Positions 7,583-17,180 of a stretch of DNA of 64,000 nt are shown here, one piece after another. A program made the position numbers and the translations under genes. The stretch is from contig DAISWG010000016.1 in the NCBI GenBank assembly GCA_036826475.1, forward strand, positions 1 to 64,000. The letters run 5' to 3'. The notes beneath the pieces are model-generated. The model searched no databases. It was given only the letters and a program-made list of their open reading frames with translations, and was not told where the DNA came from. Numbering within the stretch: the stretch's first letter is position 1; each line of letters begins with the position of its first letter. The DNA comes from Miltoncostaea sp036826475 (GTDB lineage Bacteria > Actinomycetota > Thermoleophilia > Miltoncostaeales > Miltoncostaeaceae).

Positions 7583-9037
7583 TCAGGGCGCGAGCAGCGA
7601 CTGCGCGGCGCCCCGGCAGACGTCGATGAGCGGCGAGGCGAACAGGGCGGCCGCCACGATCGCCACGCCGCACGTCACGGTGGCGAGGGCGACGGGGCCG
7701 GGGACCGTCAGGAGCTTGCGCGGCTCCTCGTCGGACTGCGGCATCCAGGCGACCGCGACCACCCGGAGGTAGTAGCCGAGGCTCACCATCGAGCCCACGG
7801 CGCCCACGATCGCGAGCCACGTCAGGTCGTTCTCGACGGCGGAGCCGAACAGCAGGAACTTGCCGATGAAGCCGGAGAGGGGCGGGAAGCCGGCCAGGGA
7901 CAGCATCGCGAGGGTCAGCACCACGCCGTACACGGGGCGGGCGCGGCCGTAGCCCGCCAGGGCGATGATCTCGTCACCCTCCTCCACCTCACGCTCGCGG
8001 ATGATCACGACCGCGAACGCGGCCATCGTCATCAGGCCGTAGGCGATCAGGTAGTACAGGACCGCCTCGGCGCCGTCGACGCTGCCGGCGGCGACGCCGA
8101 TGAGCAGGTAGCCGGCCTGGGCGATGCTCGAGTAGGCGAGCATCCGCTTCATGTTCGTCTGGACGAGCGCGGCGACGTTGCCCACCACGATGCTCGCGGT
8201 GGCCAGCACGGCGATCGCGACGCTCCAGTCCGGCTGCAGGTCGCCCATCACGCCCGTGAACAGGCGCAGGAACGCGGCGAACGCCGCGGCCTTCACCGCG
8301 GTGGACATGAACGCGGTCACGGTGGTGGGGGCGCCCTCGTAGACGTCGGGCGTCCACATGTGGAACGGCACCGCCGATGCCTTGAACGCCAGGCCCCCCG
8401 CGATGAGCGCCATCGCCGCGATCACCAGCGGCTCGTCGGTGAACGAGGTGCCCTGCAGGGCGGTGCCGATCGTCTCGAGCGACGTGCTGCCGGTGGCGCC
8501 GAACAGCAGCGACAGGCCGTACAGCAGGATGCTCGCCCCCACGGCGCCGGTGATCAGGTACTTCAGGCCGCTCTCCAGCGACCGCTCGCGCCAGATCTCC
8601 AGCGCGCACAGCACGTAGAGCGCGACCGACAAAATCTCGATGCCGAGGAAGATCGAGATCAGGTCGCCGGCGCCGGCCACGAGCATCATGCCGCTGACCG
8701 AGATCATCACCAGGCCCGCGTACTCGCCGCGGCGGTCGACGGCGGCGGGCTCGCGCCACGCCAGGAGCAGCGTCAGGAACGCGGCGCCCAGGAAGATCAT
8801 GTTGAGGACGAGGCTGAAGCGGTCGGAGCGGAAGCCCCCGCCGAACGCCTCCTGTCGGTCGCCCCAGAGCACCGCCGACATCACGACGGCGGCGATGATC
8901 CCGGCCATCGCGGTCAGGGCCGGCCCGTGGCGCTTCGCGAAGCGGCCCGGCAGCAGCCCGACGCCGAAGGCGAGGGTCGCGGTGCCCGCCGCGATGATGA
9001 TCGGGGCGGCGGCGACGACGTTCAGCGGCTCGCTCAC
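7583..9037 (-). CDS. nuoN: NADH-quinone oxidoreductase subunit N
   Basis: Antiporter-like proton-pumping membrane subunit of complex I; 484 aa, all membrane helices. Typical features are the ILSVALYVL segment, KYLITGAVGASILLYG, the VPFHMWTPDVYEGAP loop that marks NuoN, and MLAYSSIAQAGYLL. The start is a GTG (VSEPLN) overlapping the nuoM stop as GTGA, so it is translationally coupled. It is the last gene of the operon and is followed by a hairpin. A much longer minus-strand reading frame runs through it, but upstream of residue 1 that frame is only an out-of-frame reading of nuoM and nuoL. Confidence 0.96.
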   Translation of the reverse strand: MSEPLNVVAAAPIIIAAGTATLAFGVGLLPGRFAKRHGPALTAMAGIIAAVVMSAVLWGDRQEAFGGGFRSDRFSLVLNMIFLGAAFLTLLLAWREPAAVDRRGEYAGLVMISVSGMMLVAGAGDLISIFLGIEILSVALYVLCALEIWRERSLESGLKYLITGAVGASILLYGLSLLFGATGSTSLETIGTALQGTSFTDEPLVIAAMALIAGGLAFKASAVPFHMWTPDVYEGAPTTVTAFMSTAVKAAAFAAFLRLFTGVMGDLQPDWSVAIAVLATASIVVGNVAALVQTNMKRMLAYSSIAQAGYLLIGVAAGSVDGAEAVLYYLIAYGLMTMAAFAVVIIREREVEEGDEIIALAGYGRARPVYGVVLTLAMLSLAGFPPLSGFIGKFLLFGSAVENDLTWLAIVGAVGSMVSLGYYLRVVAVAWMPQSDEEPRKLLTVPGPVALATVTCGVAIVAAALFASPLIDVCRGAAQSLLAP

Positions 9038-10644
9038 GGCGTCCCCGCCCCCGCCCCCGCCGCGGTCGCGGCGTCCTGGCCCTCGGCGGCGTCGCCGGGC
9101 AGTGGCCTCGCCTCGGCCGGCGGGTTCACCGGGATCGCCCCCCGGATCTGGTCGGCCGGGCGGTCCGCGGCCACCTGGGCGGGCGCGATGTTCTGCTCGA
9201 TCGACGGGGTGGTCGCGTCGACGAGCGCCTTCGGCCACAGCGCGATGAACAGCATCGCGGCGACCAGCGGCAGCAGCACCATCAGGTGGCCGGCGCGGAG
9301 CTCCACCGCCCGGGCGTCGCCGCGGCGCGGGCCGTTCATGGTGCCCTGGTAGAGGCGCAGCATGTACACGGCCGCGTACGCGATCCCGATGCAGGCGAGC
9401 ACGGCGAGCCACAGGTGCTGGCGGAAGACGCCGGTGAGGATGAAGAACTCGCCGACGAAGGTGTTGGAGCCGGGGATGGCGAGGGCGGCCATCGCGACGA
9501 TCAGGAAGACGGCCGCCATGCGCGGGGCCCCGTCGGCCAGGCCGCCGATCTCGTCGATGCGGTCCTCCGGCGCGGAGCGGTTGAGCACCCCCACGATCGC
9601 GAACGTCGCGAGCACGACGATGCCGTGGTTCACCATCTGGAGCACGGCGCCCTGCGAGGCCTGGACGTCGAAGGCCACGATGCCCAGGGCGATGAACCCG
9701 AGGTGCGCCAGGCTCGAGTAGGCCACCAGGCCGCGCATCGTGGGCTGGCGCCACGCGACCAGCGACCCGTAGACGATGCCCGCCACGGCGAGCACGCCGA
9801 TCGGGATGGCGAACCGGTCGGCCCCCTCCGGGAACACCGGCAGGCCGATGCGCAGCAGGCCGTAGGCGCCGGCCTTGCTCATGACCGCCGCCAGCAGCCC
9901 GGTCACCAGGATCGGGGCGGCGCGGTAGACGCCGGGCAGCCAGCCGTGGAACGGCCAGAGCGGCAGCTTGATCACGAAGGCCAGGGCGAAGCCCAGGAAC
10001 AGCCAGGTGCTCTGCGTGTCGGTGAACGCCACGCCGGCCAGGTCGCGGATCTCGAAGGTGAACTGCCCGGTGATGTCGCGCGCGGTGAACGCGGTGGCCA
10101 GGATCGCCACCAGCATCAGCAGCGAGCCGACCATCGTGTAGATCACGAACGTGATGTTCGCCCGGGCGCGCCCGGCGCCGCCCCACATCCCGACCATGAA
10201 GTAGAACGGGATGAGCATGGCCTCCCAGAACACGTAGAACAGCACCAGGTTCCCGGCGGCGAAGAGGCCCAGCAGGCCCGTCTCGGCCAGCAGCAGCAGC
10301 GCCAGGAAGGCGCGCGGGCGGTCCGGCGGCCGCCAGCAGGCGGCCAGGATCGCGAGCAGGAAGGTGCCGGCGGTCAGGGCGAGCAGCCAGAGCGAGATGC
10401 CGTCGACGCCGACGTCCCACGACAGGCCCACCTCCTCGACCCACGGCACGTGGTCGATGTACTGCAGGCCGGCCGTGCCCTGGTCGAAGAGCCCGATCAG
10501 GATGCCCATGAACACGGCGTTCGCGGCGGCCGTGGCGACCGCCTGGATGCGCGCCTGGCGCAGGCCGCCCGGGGCCTCGGGGACCGCGAGCATGGACAGG
10601 GCGCCGAGCAGGGGCAGCAGGACGATGATGGAGACCCAGGGCAT
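9034..10644 (-). CDS. nuoM: NADH-quinone oxidoreductase subunit M
   Basis: Antiporter-like complex I membrane subunit, 536 aa. It begins MPWVSIIVLLPLLGAL and contains the family signatures FYVFWEAMLIPFYFMVG (with the conserved helix-5 Glu), KLPLWPFHGWLPGVY (conserved Lys) and AYSSLAHLGF. The C-terminus is extended by about 60 residues rich in Ala, Pro and Gly after the last helix, which is longer than usual and looks unstructured. It lies 6 nt after nuoL and overlaps nuoN by 4 nt. Confidence 0.96.
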   Translation of the reverse strand: MPWVSIIVLLPLLGALSMLAVPEAPGGLRQARIQAVATAAANAVFMGILIGLFDQGTAGLQYIDHVPWVEEVGLSWDVGVDGISLWLLALTAGTFLLAILAACWRPPDRPRAFLALLLLAETGLLGLFAAGNLVLFYVFWEAMLIPFYFMVGMWGGAGRARANITFVIYTMVGSLLMLVAILATAFTARDITGQFTFEIRDLAGVAFTDTQSTWLFLGFALAFVIKLPLWPFHGWLPGVYRAAPILVTGLLAAVMSKAGAYGLLRIGLPVFPEGADRFAIPIGVLAVAGIVYGSLVAWRQPTMRGLVAYSSLAHLGFIALGIVAFDVQASQGAVLQMVNHGIVVLATFAIVGVLNRSAPEDRIDEIGGLADGAPRMAAVFLIVAMAALAIPGSNTFVGEFFILTGVFRQHLWLAVLACIGIAYAAVYMLRLYQGTMNGPRRGDARAVELRAGHLMVLLPLVAAMLFIALWPKALVDATTPSIEQNIAPAQVAADRPADQIRGAIPVNPPAEARPLPGDAAEGQDAATAAGAGAGTP

Positions 10645-10650
10645 CGGCGG

Positions 10651-12555
10651 CTACCTGATGGCCAGGGCCAGGACGGCGCCGACGATGGCCACGCCGCCGA
10701 TCATCGCGAACGCGTAGGCGCGCACCAGGCCGCTCTCGGCGATGCGCATGCCCCGGCCGAGGTCCACCACGGTCCGCACGACGCCCTCGATCGAGCCCTG
10801 CACGCCGTACCGCTCGACCTTGGCGGTGAAGACGTCGCCGAGTTCCCGGCCGGGCTGCACCACGGCCTCCTCGTAGACCTCGTCGAAGCGGTACTGCTCC
10901 TGCAGCAGCTCGCGGCCGGCGGGGGCGCGCAGCAGGCGGGTGCGCCGGGTCGGGTCGACCACGAACACCCACGCGGCGAGCGCGATCGCGGCGAGCGCCA
11001 GGCCCACGCTGATGATGCTCACGATCCACTCGGCCGCCGCGGTCGGCTCGATGTCGGGCGCGGCCATCAGGGTCGGCTCGAGCCAGTCGTTGATCAGGTG
11101 CCAGCCGCCGGGGATCTGGAGCCAGCCGACGAACGTCGCGCCGATCGCCAGCACGGTCACCGGAGCGGCCATCGCCCACCCGCCCTCGTGCGGGGTCTTC
11201 GCGTAGCCGCCCGCCGGGTCCGGCCCCCAGAAGGCCCGGAAGTACAGGCGGAACATGTAGAAGGCCGTCAGCCCCGCGGCGATGATGCCGACCACGCCGC
11301 AGAACACCCCGAGGCCGCCCGCGTCCATCGCGGTCGACAGGATCTCGTCCTTGCTGAAGAAGCCCGAGAAGGGCGGGATGCCGGAGATCGCGAGGCAGCC
11401 CACCAGCACCGCGAGGTTCGTGACCGGCAGGTACCGGCGCAGGCCGCCCATCCGGTCGAGGCTCTGCTCGCCCACCAGGGCGTGGATCGCGATGCCGACG
11501 CTCAGGAAGAGCAGCGCCTTGAAGAACGCGTGCGTCAGGAAGTGGAACATCGACGGCCCGTAGATGCCGAGCCCGGCGGCCATGATCATGTAGCCGATCT
11601 GGCTCACGGTGCTCCACGCGAGCACCCGCTTGATGTCCTCCTGCACCAGGGCGATCGTCGCCGCCATCAGCAGCGTCGCCGTCCCGACGAGGGCCACCAG
11701 GTCGCCGGCGTACGGGGCCAGCTCGTAGAGGACGTTGGTGCGGACGATCATGTAGACGCCGGCCGTCACCATGGTGGCGGCGTGGATGAGGGCCGAGACG
11801 GGGGTGGGGCCCTCCATGGCGTCCGGCAGCCAGGTGTGGAGCGGGATCTGCGCGCTCTTCGCGGCGGCGCCGACGAACAGCAGCAGCGCGACGGCCTCGG
11901 CGACGCCGCTGCCCTGGCCGAGGCCCTCGGGCGCGGTCGAGAACACCTGCCCGTAGTCGAGGGTGCCCAGCTCCCGGATCAGCAGGAACGCGGCGATCAC
12001 CATGCCGATGTCGCCGATCACGTTGATCACGAACGCCTTCTTGGCGGCCGCGACGGCGGTGGGGCGCTCGTAGTAGTAGCCGATGAGCAGGTACGAGGCG
12101 AGGCCCACGAGCGCCCAGCCGACGATCAGGAACAGGAAGTTCGCCGACTCGACGAGCAGCAGCATCGCGAAGAGGAAGAACAGCATCTCCGCGAAGAAGC
12201 GCCGGTAGTCGCGGTCGTGCTCCATGTACTCGGTCGAGTAGAGGACGATCAGCGAGCCGATGCCGGTGATGACCAGCATCATCATCACCGAGAGGGGGTC
12301 GATCTGGATCGCGAGGTCGATCCTCAGGTCGCCGGCCTGGATCCACTGGTAGAGGGCGTCGACCTCCAGACGATCGTCGGCGTTCCGCGCGAGCAGCGCG
12401 AAGAACACGATCAGCGTCAGCACGAAGGCGATGCCGGCGACGCCGACCGCGACGGCGCGCGTCAGGCGGCGGTCGGGCTCGCCGGGCCACAGGGACAGGG
12501 CCACCGACCCGAGCAGGGGCAGGCCGAGGACGATCCAGGAGAGGGTGGTGATCAG
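10651..12555 (-). CDS. nuoL: NADH-quinone oxidoreductase subunit L
   Basis: Largest antiporter-like complex I subunit, with the long lateral helix; about 634 aa. Signatures are YSTEYMEHDRDYRRFF, KSAQIPLHTWLPDAMEGPTP and AWSTVSQIGYMI. The first ATG/GTG/TTG in frame is a GTG at 12504, which would cut away half of the first membrane helix. The frame stays open upstream and reads LITTLSWIVLGLPLLGS, a normal NuoL N-terminus. I therefore extend it to a CTG at 12555, which has AAGGG 8 nt upstream; an ATC at 12552 is the alternative. The start codon is uncertain, the identity is not. Confidence 0.93.
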   Translation of the reverse strand: MITTLSWIVLGLPLLGSVALSLWPGEPDRRLTRAVAVGVAGIAFVLTLIVFFALLARNADDRLEVDALYQWIQAGDLRIDLAIQIDPLSVMMMLVITGIGSLIVLYSTEYMEHDRDYRRFFAEMLFFLFAMLLLVESANFLFLIVGWALVGLASYLLIGYYYERPTAVAAAKKAFVINVIGDIGMVIAAFLLIRELGTLDYGQVFSTAPEGLGQGSGVAEAVALLLFVGAAAKSAQIPLHTWLPDAMEGPTPVSALIHAATMVTAGVYMIVRTNVLYELAPYAGDLVALVGTATLLMAATIALVQEDIKRVLAWSTVSQIGYMIMAAGLGIYGPSMFHFLTHAFFKALLFLSVGIAIHALVGEQSLDRMGGLRRYLPVTNLAVLVGCLAISGIPPFSGFFSKDEILSTAMDAGGLGVFCGVVGIIAAGLTAFYMFRLYFRAFWGPDPAGGYAKTPHEGGWAMAAPVTVLAIGATFVGWLQIPGGWHLINDWLEPTLMAAPDIEPTAAAEWIVSIISVGLALAAIALAAWVFVVDPTRRTRLLRAPAGRELLQEQYRFDEVYEEAVVQPGRELGDVFTAKVERYGVQGSIEGVVRTVVDLGRGMRIAESGLVRAYAFAMIGGVAIVGAVLALAIR

Positions 12556-12559
12556 GGTC

Positions 12560-12883
12560 TCAGCCCTTCATGCTCGACATCTGGTCCACGTCCAGCGCCA
12601 GGCGCTGGCGGAACACGGCGACGACGAGGCCGAGGCCGATCACGACCTCCGCGGCCGCCACGACCATCACGATTAGGGCGAAGGTCTGCCCGTCGGTGAC
12701 GTTCCAGTAGCGGCTGAACGCGACGAGGCTGAGGTTGGCCGAGTTGAGCAGCAGCTCGACCGACAGCAGCAGCAGCAGCGGGTTGCGCCGCGTCATCACG
12801 CCGAGGAGCCCGATCAGGAACAGGGCGCCGGAGACGGCGAGGTACAGCGCGAGGGGCACGCCCTCCACGGCGGTCCGCATCAT
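12560..12883 (-). CDS. nuoK: NADH-quinone oxidoreductase subunit K
   Basis: Small membrane subunit of complex I, 107 aa with three helices, the normal size. It has the conserved LLSVELLLNSANL segment with its membrane-buried Glu and a second Glu in VAAAEVVIGLGL, both part of the proton path. ATGATG at the start overlaps the nuoJ stop; the first ATG (12883) is used. Confidence 0.95.
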   Translation of the reverse strand: MMRTAVEGVPLALYLAVSGALFLIGLLGVMTRRNPLLLLLSVELLLNSANLSLVAFSRYWNVTDGQTFALIVMVVAAAEVVIGLGLVVAVFRQRLALDVDQMSSMKG

Positions 12884-13404
12884 CGCCCGCCCTCCGACCG
12901 GACGGCGCGCTTCGCCAGCAGCACGGCGCCGACGGCGGCGACCAGCAGGGCGAGCGAGGTGGCCTCGAACGGCACGATGTACGTGTCGATGAACGAGCGC
13001 CCGATCGCCTCGGGGCTGCCGATGTCCCCCACCGACTGCGGGTCGTCGCGCACGCCGGGCAGCTGGGTGGTGGCCAGCACCACGATCGCCTGGCCGGCCA
13101 GCGCCAGGACGGCGATCCACGCGAACACCGCGTATCTGCCGAGGCGGTCCCCGATCTCGGCGACGGGCCGCTCGCCCAGGTAGGCGATCACGAACAGGAA
13201 CAGCACGACGATCGCGCCGGCGTAGACGATCACCTGGATCGCCGCGACGAACGGCGCCATGAGCAGCACGAACAGGACGGAGATCGAGAGCAGGGTCCCG
13301 ATCAGGGACACCGTCGCCTGGAAGGGGCTCTTCTGCGTGATCACGAGGACCGCGCAGGCGATGGCGCTCGCCGCCGCGATGGTGAAGACGATCCGCTCAC
13401 CCAC
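12880..13404 (-). CDS. nuoJ: NADH-quinone oxidoreductase subunit J
   Basis: Membrane subunit of complex I, 174 aa with five helices. It carries the family helix QVIVYAGAIVVLFLFVI with its pi-bulge residues. It begins MGERIVFTI 18 nt after nuoI and overlaps nuoK by 4 nt. Confidence 0.95.
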   Translation of the reverse strand: MGERIVFTIAAASAIACAVLVITQKSPFQATVSLIGTLLSISVLFVLLMAPFVAAIQVIVYAGAIVVLFLFVIAYLGERPVAEIGDRLGRYAVFAWIAVLALAGQAIVVLATTQLPGVRDDPQSVGDIGSPEAIGRSFIDTYIVPFEATSLALLVAAVGAVLLAKRAVRSEGGR

Positions 13405-13422
13405 GGGGGATCACCCTACCCG

Positions 13423-13878
13423 TCACGGCACCTCGCTCCGGACCGGCACCGGCTTGGGGTGCGGCGCGAGGAGCATGTCCTTGGTGTAGAGGAGGTCCGT
13501 GCGGGTGCGCTCGGACATCTCGTACTCGTTCTCGAGCGTGATCGCGTCGAACGGGCACGCGATCTCGCAGTAGCCGCAGAAGATGCAGCGCGCCATGTTG
13601 ATCTCGTAGATGCGGGCGTAGCGCTCGCCGGACGACACCCGGTGCTCGGGCGTGTTCTCCTCGGCCACCACGCGGATGCAGTCCGCGGGGCAGGCGGCGA
13701 CGCACAGCGAGCAGCCGACGCACTTCTCCAGCCCGTTCTCGTGCGTCCACAGCCGGTGGCGCCCGCGGAAGCGGGGGAAGACGGGCGTCTTGCGCTCCGG
13801 GTAGCCGATGGTCTCCGGCTTGCGGAGCATCTGCCGGAAGGTGACGGCGAAGCCCTTGAGCGAGTCGTCGAGTCCCAT
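13423..13878 (-). CDS. nuoI: NADH-quinone oxidoreductase subunit I
   Basis: Peripheral ferredoxin-like complex I subunit with two 4Fe-4S clusters (N6a/N6b), 151 aa. Ligands are C53-C56-C59-C63 and C98-C101-C104-C108 (CVGCSLCVAACP and CIFCGYCEIACP). It passes electrons from the NuoG arm to NuoB. The ATG at 13878 is 5 nt after nuoH. A far longer frame upstream is an out-of-frame reading of nuoH and nuoG. Confidence 0.96.
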   Translation of the reverse strand: MGLDDSLKGFAVTFRQMLRKPETIGYPERKTPVFPRFRGRHRLWTHENGLEKCVGCSLCVAACPADCIRVVAEENTPEHRVSSGERYARIYEINMARCIFCGYCEIACPFDAITLENEYEMSERTRTDLLYTKDMLLAPHPKPVPVRSEVP

Positions 13879-13883
13879 GGTCC

Positions 13884-14876
13884 TCAGTTCGCGAAGCCGA
13901 GGGCGACGACGATGGCCGTCACCACGAGGTTCAGGGTCGCCACCGGAAGCAGGATCTTCCAGCCGAACTGCATCAGGCGGTCGTAGCGCAGGCGGGGGAG
14001 GGTGGCGCGCAGCCAGATGAACAGGAACAGCAGCGCGGCGACCTTGATCGCCAGCCACACCCAGCCCCACAGGAACGGCCCGGAGAAGCCGCCCAGGAAC
14101 AGCGTGGCCCCCAGCGCCGAGATGATGATCATGTTGACGTACTCGGCCAGGAAGAACATCGCGAACTTCAGGCCGCCGTACTCGGTGTGGTAGCCGGCGA
14201 CGAGCTCCGACTCGGCCTCCGGGAGGTCGAACGGGGCGCGGTTCGTCTCGGCCACCGCCGCGGTCAGGAAGATCAGGAACCCGATCGGCTGGAGGAGGAT
14301 GTACCAGACGCTGTCCATCTGGGCGTGGACGATGTCCACCAGCGAGAGGCTCTGGGCCATCATGATCACGCCGATCACCGACAGGCCCATCGCGACCTCG
14401 TACGACACCAGCTGGGCGGCGGTGCGCGCCGCGCCGAGCAGGCTGTACTTGTTGCCGCTGGCCCAGCCGCCCAGGATCAGGCCGTAGAAGCCGAGTCCCG
14501 AGAGGGCGAACAGGAAGAGCACGCCGATGTCGAGGTCGGCGCCCCAGCCGGTCACCGTGTAGCCGAAGACCTCGAACGGGTCGCTCCACGGGATCACCGC
14601 GATCGCGGCGACGGCGGCGAACACCGAGATCATCGGCGCGATCTGGAAGAGGAGCCGGTTGGCGCCCTTCGGGACGAAGTCCTCCTTGAAGATCAGCTTC
14701 ACCACGTCGGCGAGCGGCTGGAGGTACCCGAGCGGGCCGGCGCGGTTCGGGCCGTAGCGGGCCTGGAACCGGCCGATGAGCTTCCGCTCCCACAGCAGCG
14801 TGTACGCGAAGGCGGTGATCACCACGAAGATGACGACCACTGCCTTGATCAGCACCACCAGGAAGCGTTCGTCCAC
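13884..14876 (-). CDS. nuoH: NADH-quinone oxidoreductase subunit H
   Basis: Quinone-site membrane subunit of complex I, 330 aa with eight helices. Conserved segments are ERKLIGRFQARYGPNRAGP, the acidic quinone-channel stretch NRAPFDLPEAESELVAGYHTEY, and FFLAEYVNM. It starts with GTG (VDERFLV) 12 nt after the nuoG stop. Confidence 0.96.
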   Translation of the reverse strand: MDERFLVVLIKAVVVIFVVITAFAYTLLWERKLIGRFQARYGPNRAGPLGYLQPLADVVKLIFKEDFVPKGANRLLFQIAPMISVFAAVAAIAVIPWSDPFEVFGYTVTGWGADLDIGVLFLFALSGLGFYGLILGGWASGNKYSLLGAARTAAQLVSYEVAMGLSVIGVIMMAQSLSLVDIVHAQMDSVWYILLQPIGFLIFLTAAVAETNRAPFDLPEAESELVAGYHTEYGGLKFAMFFLAEYVNMIIISALGATLFLGGFSGPFLWGWVWLAIKVAALLFLFIWLRATLPRLRYDRLMQFGWKILLPVATLNLVVTAIVVALGFAN

Positions 14877-14888
14877 TAGCGGCGCACC

Positions 14889-17180
14889 CTAGGCCGTCGC
14901 GATCTCGACCCGCACGGGGCCGCGGTCGGCGGGGATGAGGCGCTCGACGCCGGCGCCGGGGACGCCGGTCGCGACGTAGGCGGCTCCGGCCGGGTGGGCC
15001 GGGTCGACCCGCACCGTCAGCTCCACCTCGCCGTGGGGCGAGCGGACCCGCGCGCGGGCGCCGTCGGCCAGCCCGAGGCGGGCGGCCTCTTCCGGGTTCA
15101 GCGTCAGGTCGGCGCCGGTGCGGACGCCGGCGAGGCCCTCGGCGCGGTACGCGTGGACGTTGCCGAAGATGCGGGTGGTGGTCACCAGCGGCAGCCCGGA
15201 TCCCGCCGCGACGCGGGGGCCGTTGTGACCGTTGGGCGACACCGGCGGGGCGGCGGCCACGTGGGCGCCGAGCACGCCGATCGCGTCGTGGTCCAGCCCG
15301 GCCAGGGCCGGGCGGCTGCTCGCGGCGCGGGCGAAGACGGCGGCGGCGGTGCGCTCGGCCGGCGGCGCGCCGAGACGGTGCATCAGGGCGACCAGGATCT
15401 CCCACCCCGGGGCGGCGCCCTCGGGCGGCGACGCGGCGGGACGCAGGCGCTGGGCGCGGCCGTTCATGGCCACGTACACGCCCTCGGTCTCGTAGTGGGT
15501 GCCGGCGGGCAGGACGACGGTGGCCGAGTCGGTCAGCGCCGTCGCGTGGCTCTCGATGGCGATCCGGCCGCGCAGCCGCCCGAGGGCCCAGCTCCAGTCG
15601 GCCGCGCCCGGCGAGGCGAGCGGGTCGGCCTTGATCGTGACCAGCACGTCCAGCCCGCCGCCGTGGGCGGCCTCGAGCAGCCCGGTGGCCGGGATGCCGA
15701 GGGCGCGCAGGCCCGCGCCGTTGACGTCGGCGCCCAGCTCGATCTGCCGTGCCCCGAGGGCGGCGACGCCCTCGGCCAGGGCGGCGGCGGCGTCCGGCTC
15801 GGCGGCCAGGTCGGCCTCGTCCCACAGCACCACGGCACGCTCGGCGCCGGCCAGGTCCAGGCTGCGCAGCGCGGCGGCCATCTCGCCGGGCAGCGCCCGG
15901 ACGGCGGTGCCGAGGGCCTCCAGGGCGTGGGGGCGCGCGCCCACGCACACGATGCGGGCGCCGTGGCGGGCCGCCTTGCGGACCCGCAGCTCGACGATGG
16001 CCTGCTGGTTGGGAGGGTCGCCGCCGGCGATCACCACCAGGTCGGCCCCGTCGATGGCCGAGAGGTCGGCGGTCGGGAGCGAGCGGAGCGCCTCCAGGCC
16101 CTCGCCGGGGATGCCCAGGCGGGCGACGATCGCGCCGGGGAGGGCCGTCGCGGCGAGCTCCTGGGCCAGGAAGCCCTCCTCCACCGTGGCGGTGGGGCCC
16201 AGCAGGATCCCGGCGCGGCCACCGTGGCGCAGCACGAGCGCGGCGGCGTCGACCGCCTCCTCCAGGCTCACGTCGCGGACCTTGCCCGCGTCGCGGATGA
16301 CCGCCCCACGCAGGCGGTCGGGGGAGTCGTTGCCGGTGTACGCGAAGCGCGACAGGTCGGAGAGCCAGCCCTCCTCCACGTCGTAGTTCGGCACCGGGCG
16401 GCCGGTGACCCGGGCGATCCTGCCCTCGCGGCCGGTGAGCTCCACGTTGGTGCCGGTGGCGTCGTGGCCGCAGACCGACGGGGTGTTGGTGATGTCCCAG
16501 GGGCGCGCGACGAAGCGGTACGGGATCGAGGTGAGCGCGCCGACCGGGCACAGGTCGATGACGTTGCCGGTGAAGCGCCCCTCGTACTGGGCGCCCGTGA
16601 TCGTGGCGATCTCCTGGCCCGCGCCGCGGTTCTCCATGACGAGCGCCTTGTCCTCGGCGACGTCCTGGCTGAAGCGCACGCAGCGGAAGCAGTGGATGCA
16701 GCGCTCGCGGTCGAGCGCGATCAGCGACGACAGGTCGAGCGGCTTGGGGAAGTGGCGCTTGTGCTCGACGAAGCGCGTGGTGCCGGGCCCGAAGCGGAAG
16801 GTCCGGTCCTGGAGGGGGCACTCGCCGCCCTTGTCGCAGACGGGGCAGTCGAGCGGGTGGTTCTCGAGCAGGAACTCGAGCACGCCGTCCTGGCCGTCCG
16901 TCGCCACCTCGGAGTTGGTGCGCACCACCATGTCGGGCTGCACGGGCGTGCTGCACGCGGTCTGGAGGCCGCGCATGCCCTCGACCTCGACCAGGCACAT
17001 GCGGCACGCGCCGATGGCTGCGCCGAGGCGCGGCTCGTAACAGAAAATGGGGACCTCGACGCCGTGCGCGAACGCCGCGTCGACCAGCATCGTCCCGGCC
17101 GGCGCGGTCACCCGGCGCCCGTTCAGCTCGAACTCGACCTGGCCCTCGGCCGTGAGGTCGACGGGGGCGTAGTCAGCCAA
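14889..17180 (-). CDS. nuoG: NADH-quinone oxidoreductase subunit G
   Basis: Large iron-sulfur subunit of the NADH arm, 763 aa. The N-terminal 2Fe-2S ligands are C47, C59, C62 and C76. The His-coordinated 4Fe-4S cluster uses H108, C112, C115 and C121, and the next uses C161, C164 and C167 with a Cys in CPVGAL. The remaining 500 residues are the molybdopterin-oxidoreductase-like fold without its cofactor. The extra N7 cluster motif of some bacteria is not seen (SVCGHDATGTN has one Cys only). It overlaps nuoF by 8 nt. Confidence 0.95.
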   Translation of the reverse strand: MADYAPVDLTAEGQVEFELNGRRVTAPAGTMLVDAAFAHGVEVPIFCYEPRLGAAIGACRMCLVEVEGMRGLQTACSTPVQPDMVVRTNSEVATDGQDGVLEFLLENHPLDCPVCDKGGECPLQDRTFRFGPGTTRFVEHKRHFPKPLDLSSLIALDRERCIHCFRCVRFSQDVAEDKALVMENRGAGQEIATITGAQYEGRFTGNVIDLCPVGALTSIPYRFVARPWDITNTPSVCGHDATGTNVELTGREGRIARVTGRPVPNYDVEEGWLSDLSRFAYTGNDSPDRLRGAVIRDAGKVRDVSLEEAVDAAALVLRHGGRAGILLGPTATVEEGFLAQELAATALPGAIVARLGIPGEGLEALRSLPTADLSAIDGADLVVIAGGDPPNQQAIVELRVRKAARHGARIVCVGARPHALEALGTAVRALPGEMAAALRSLDLAGAERAVVLWDEADLAAEPDAAAALAEGVAALGARQIELGADVNGAGLRALGIPATGLLEAAHGGGLDVLVTIKADPLASPGAADWSWALGRLRGRIAIESHATALTDSATVVLPAGTHYETEGVYVAMNGRAQRLRPAASPPEGAAPGWEILVALMHRLGAPPAERTAAAVFARAASSRPALAGLDHDAIGVLGAHVAAAPPVSPNGHNGPRVAAGSGLPLVTTTRIFGNVHAYRAEGLAGVRTGADLTLNPEEAARLGLADGARARVRSPHGEVELTVRVDPAHPAGAAYVATGVPGAGVERLIPADRGPVRVEIATA

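Noticed and set aside
7583..12490. A 1635-codon minus-strand frame that could be read as a giant protein
   Set aside because: Only the last 484 codons (nuoN) are real; the rest is an out-of-frame reading of nuoL and nuoM.
9286..12699. A 1137-codon plus-strand open frame across the nuo genes
   Set aside because: It is antisense to nuoM, nuoL and nuoK, which have clear families. The product is His/Arg/Gln-rich low complexity, as expected in GC-rich antisense.
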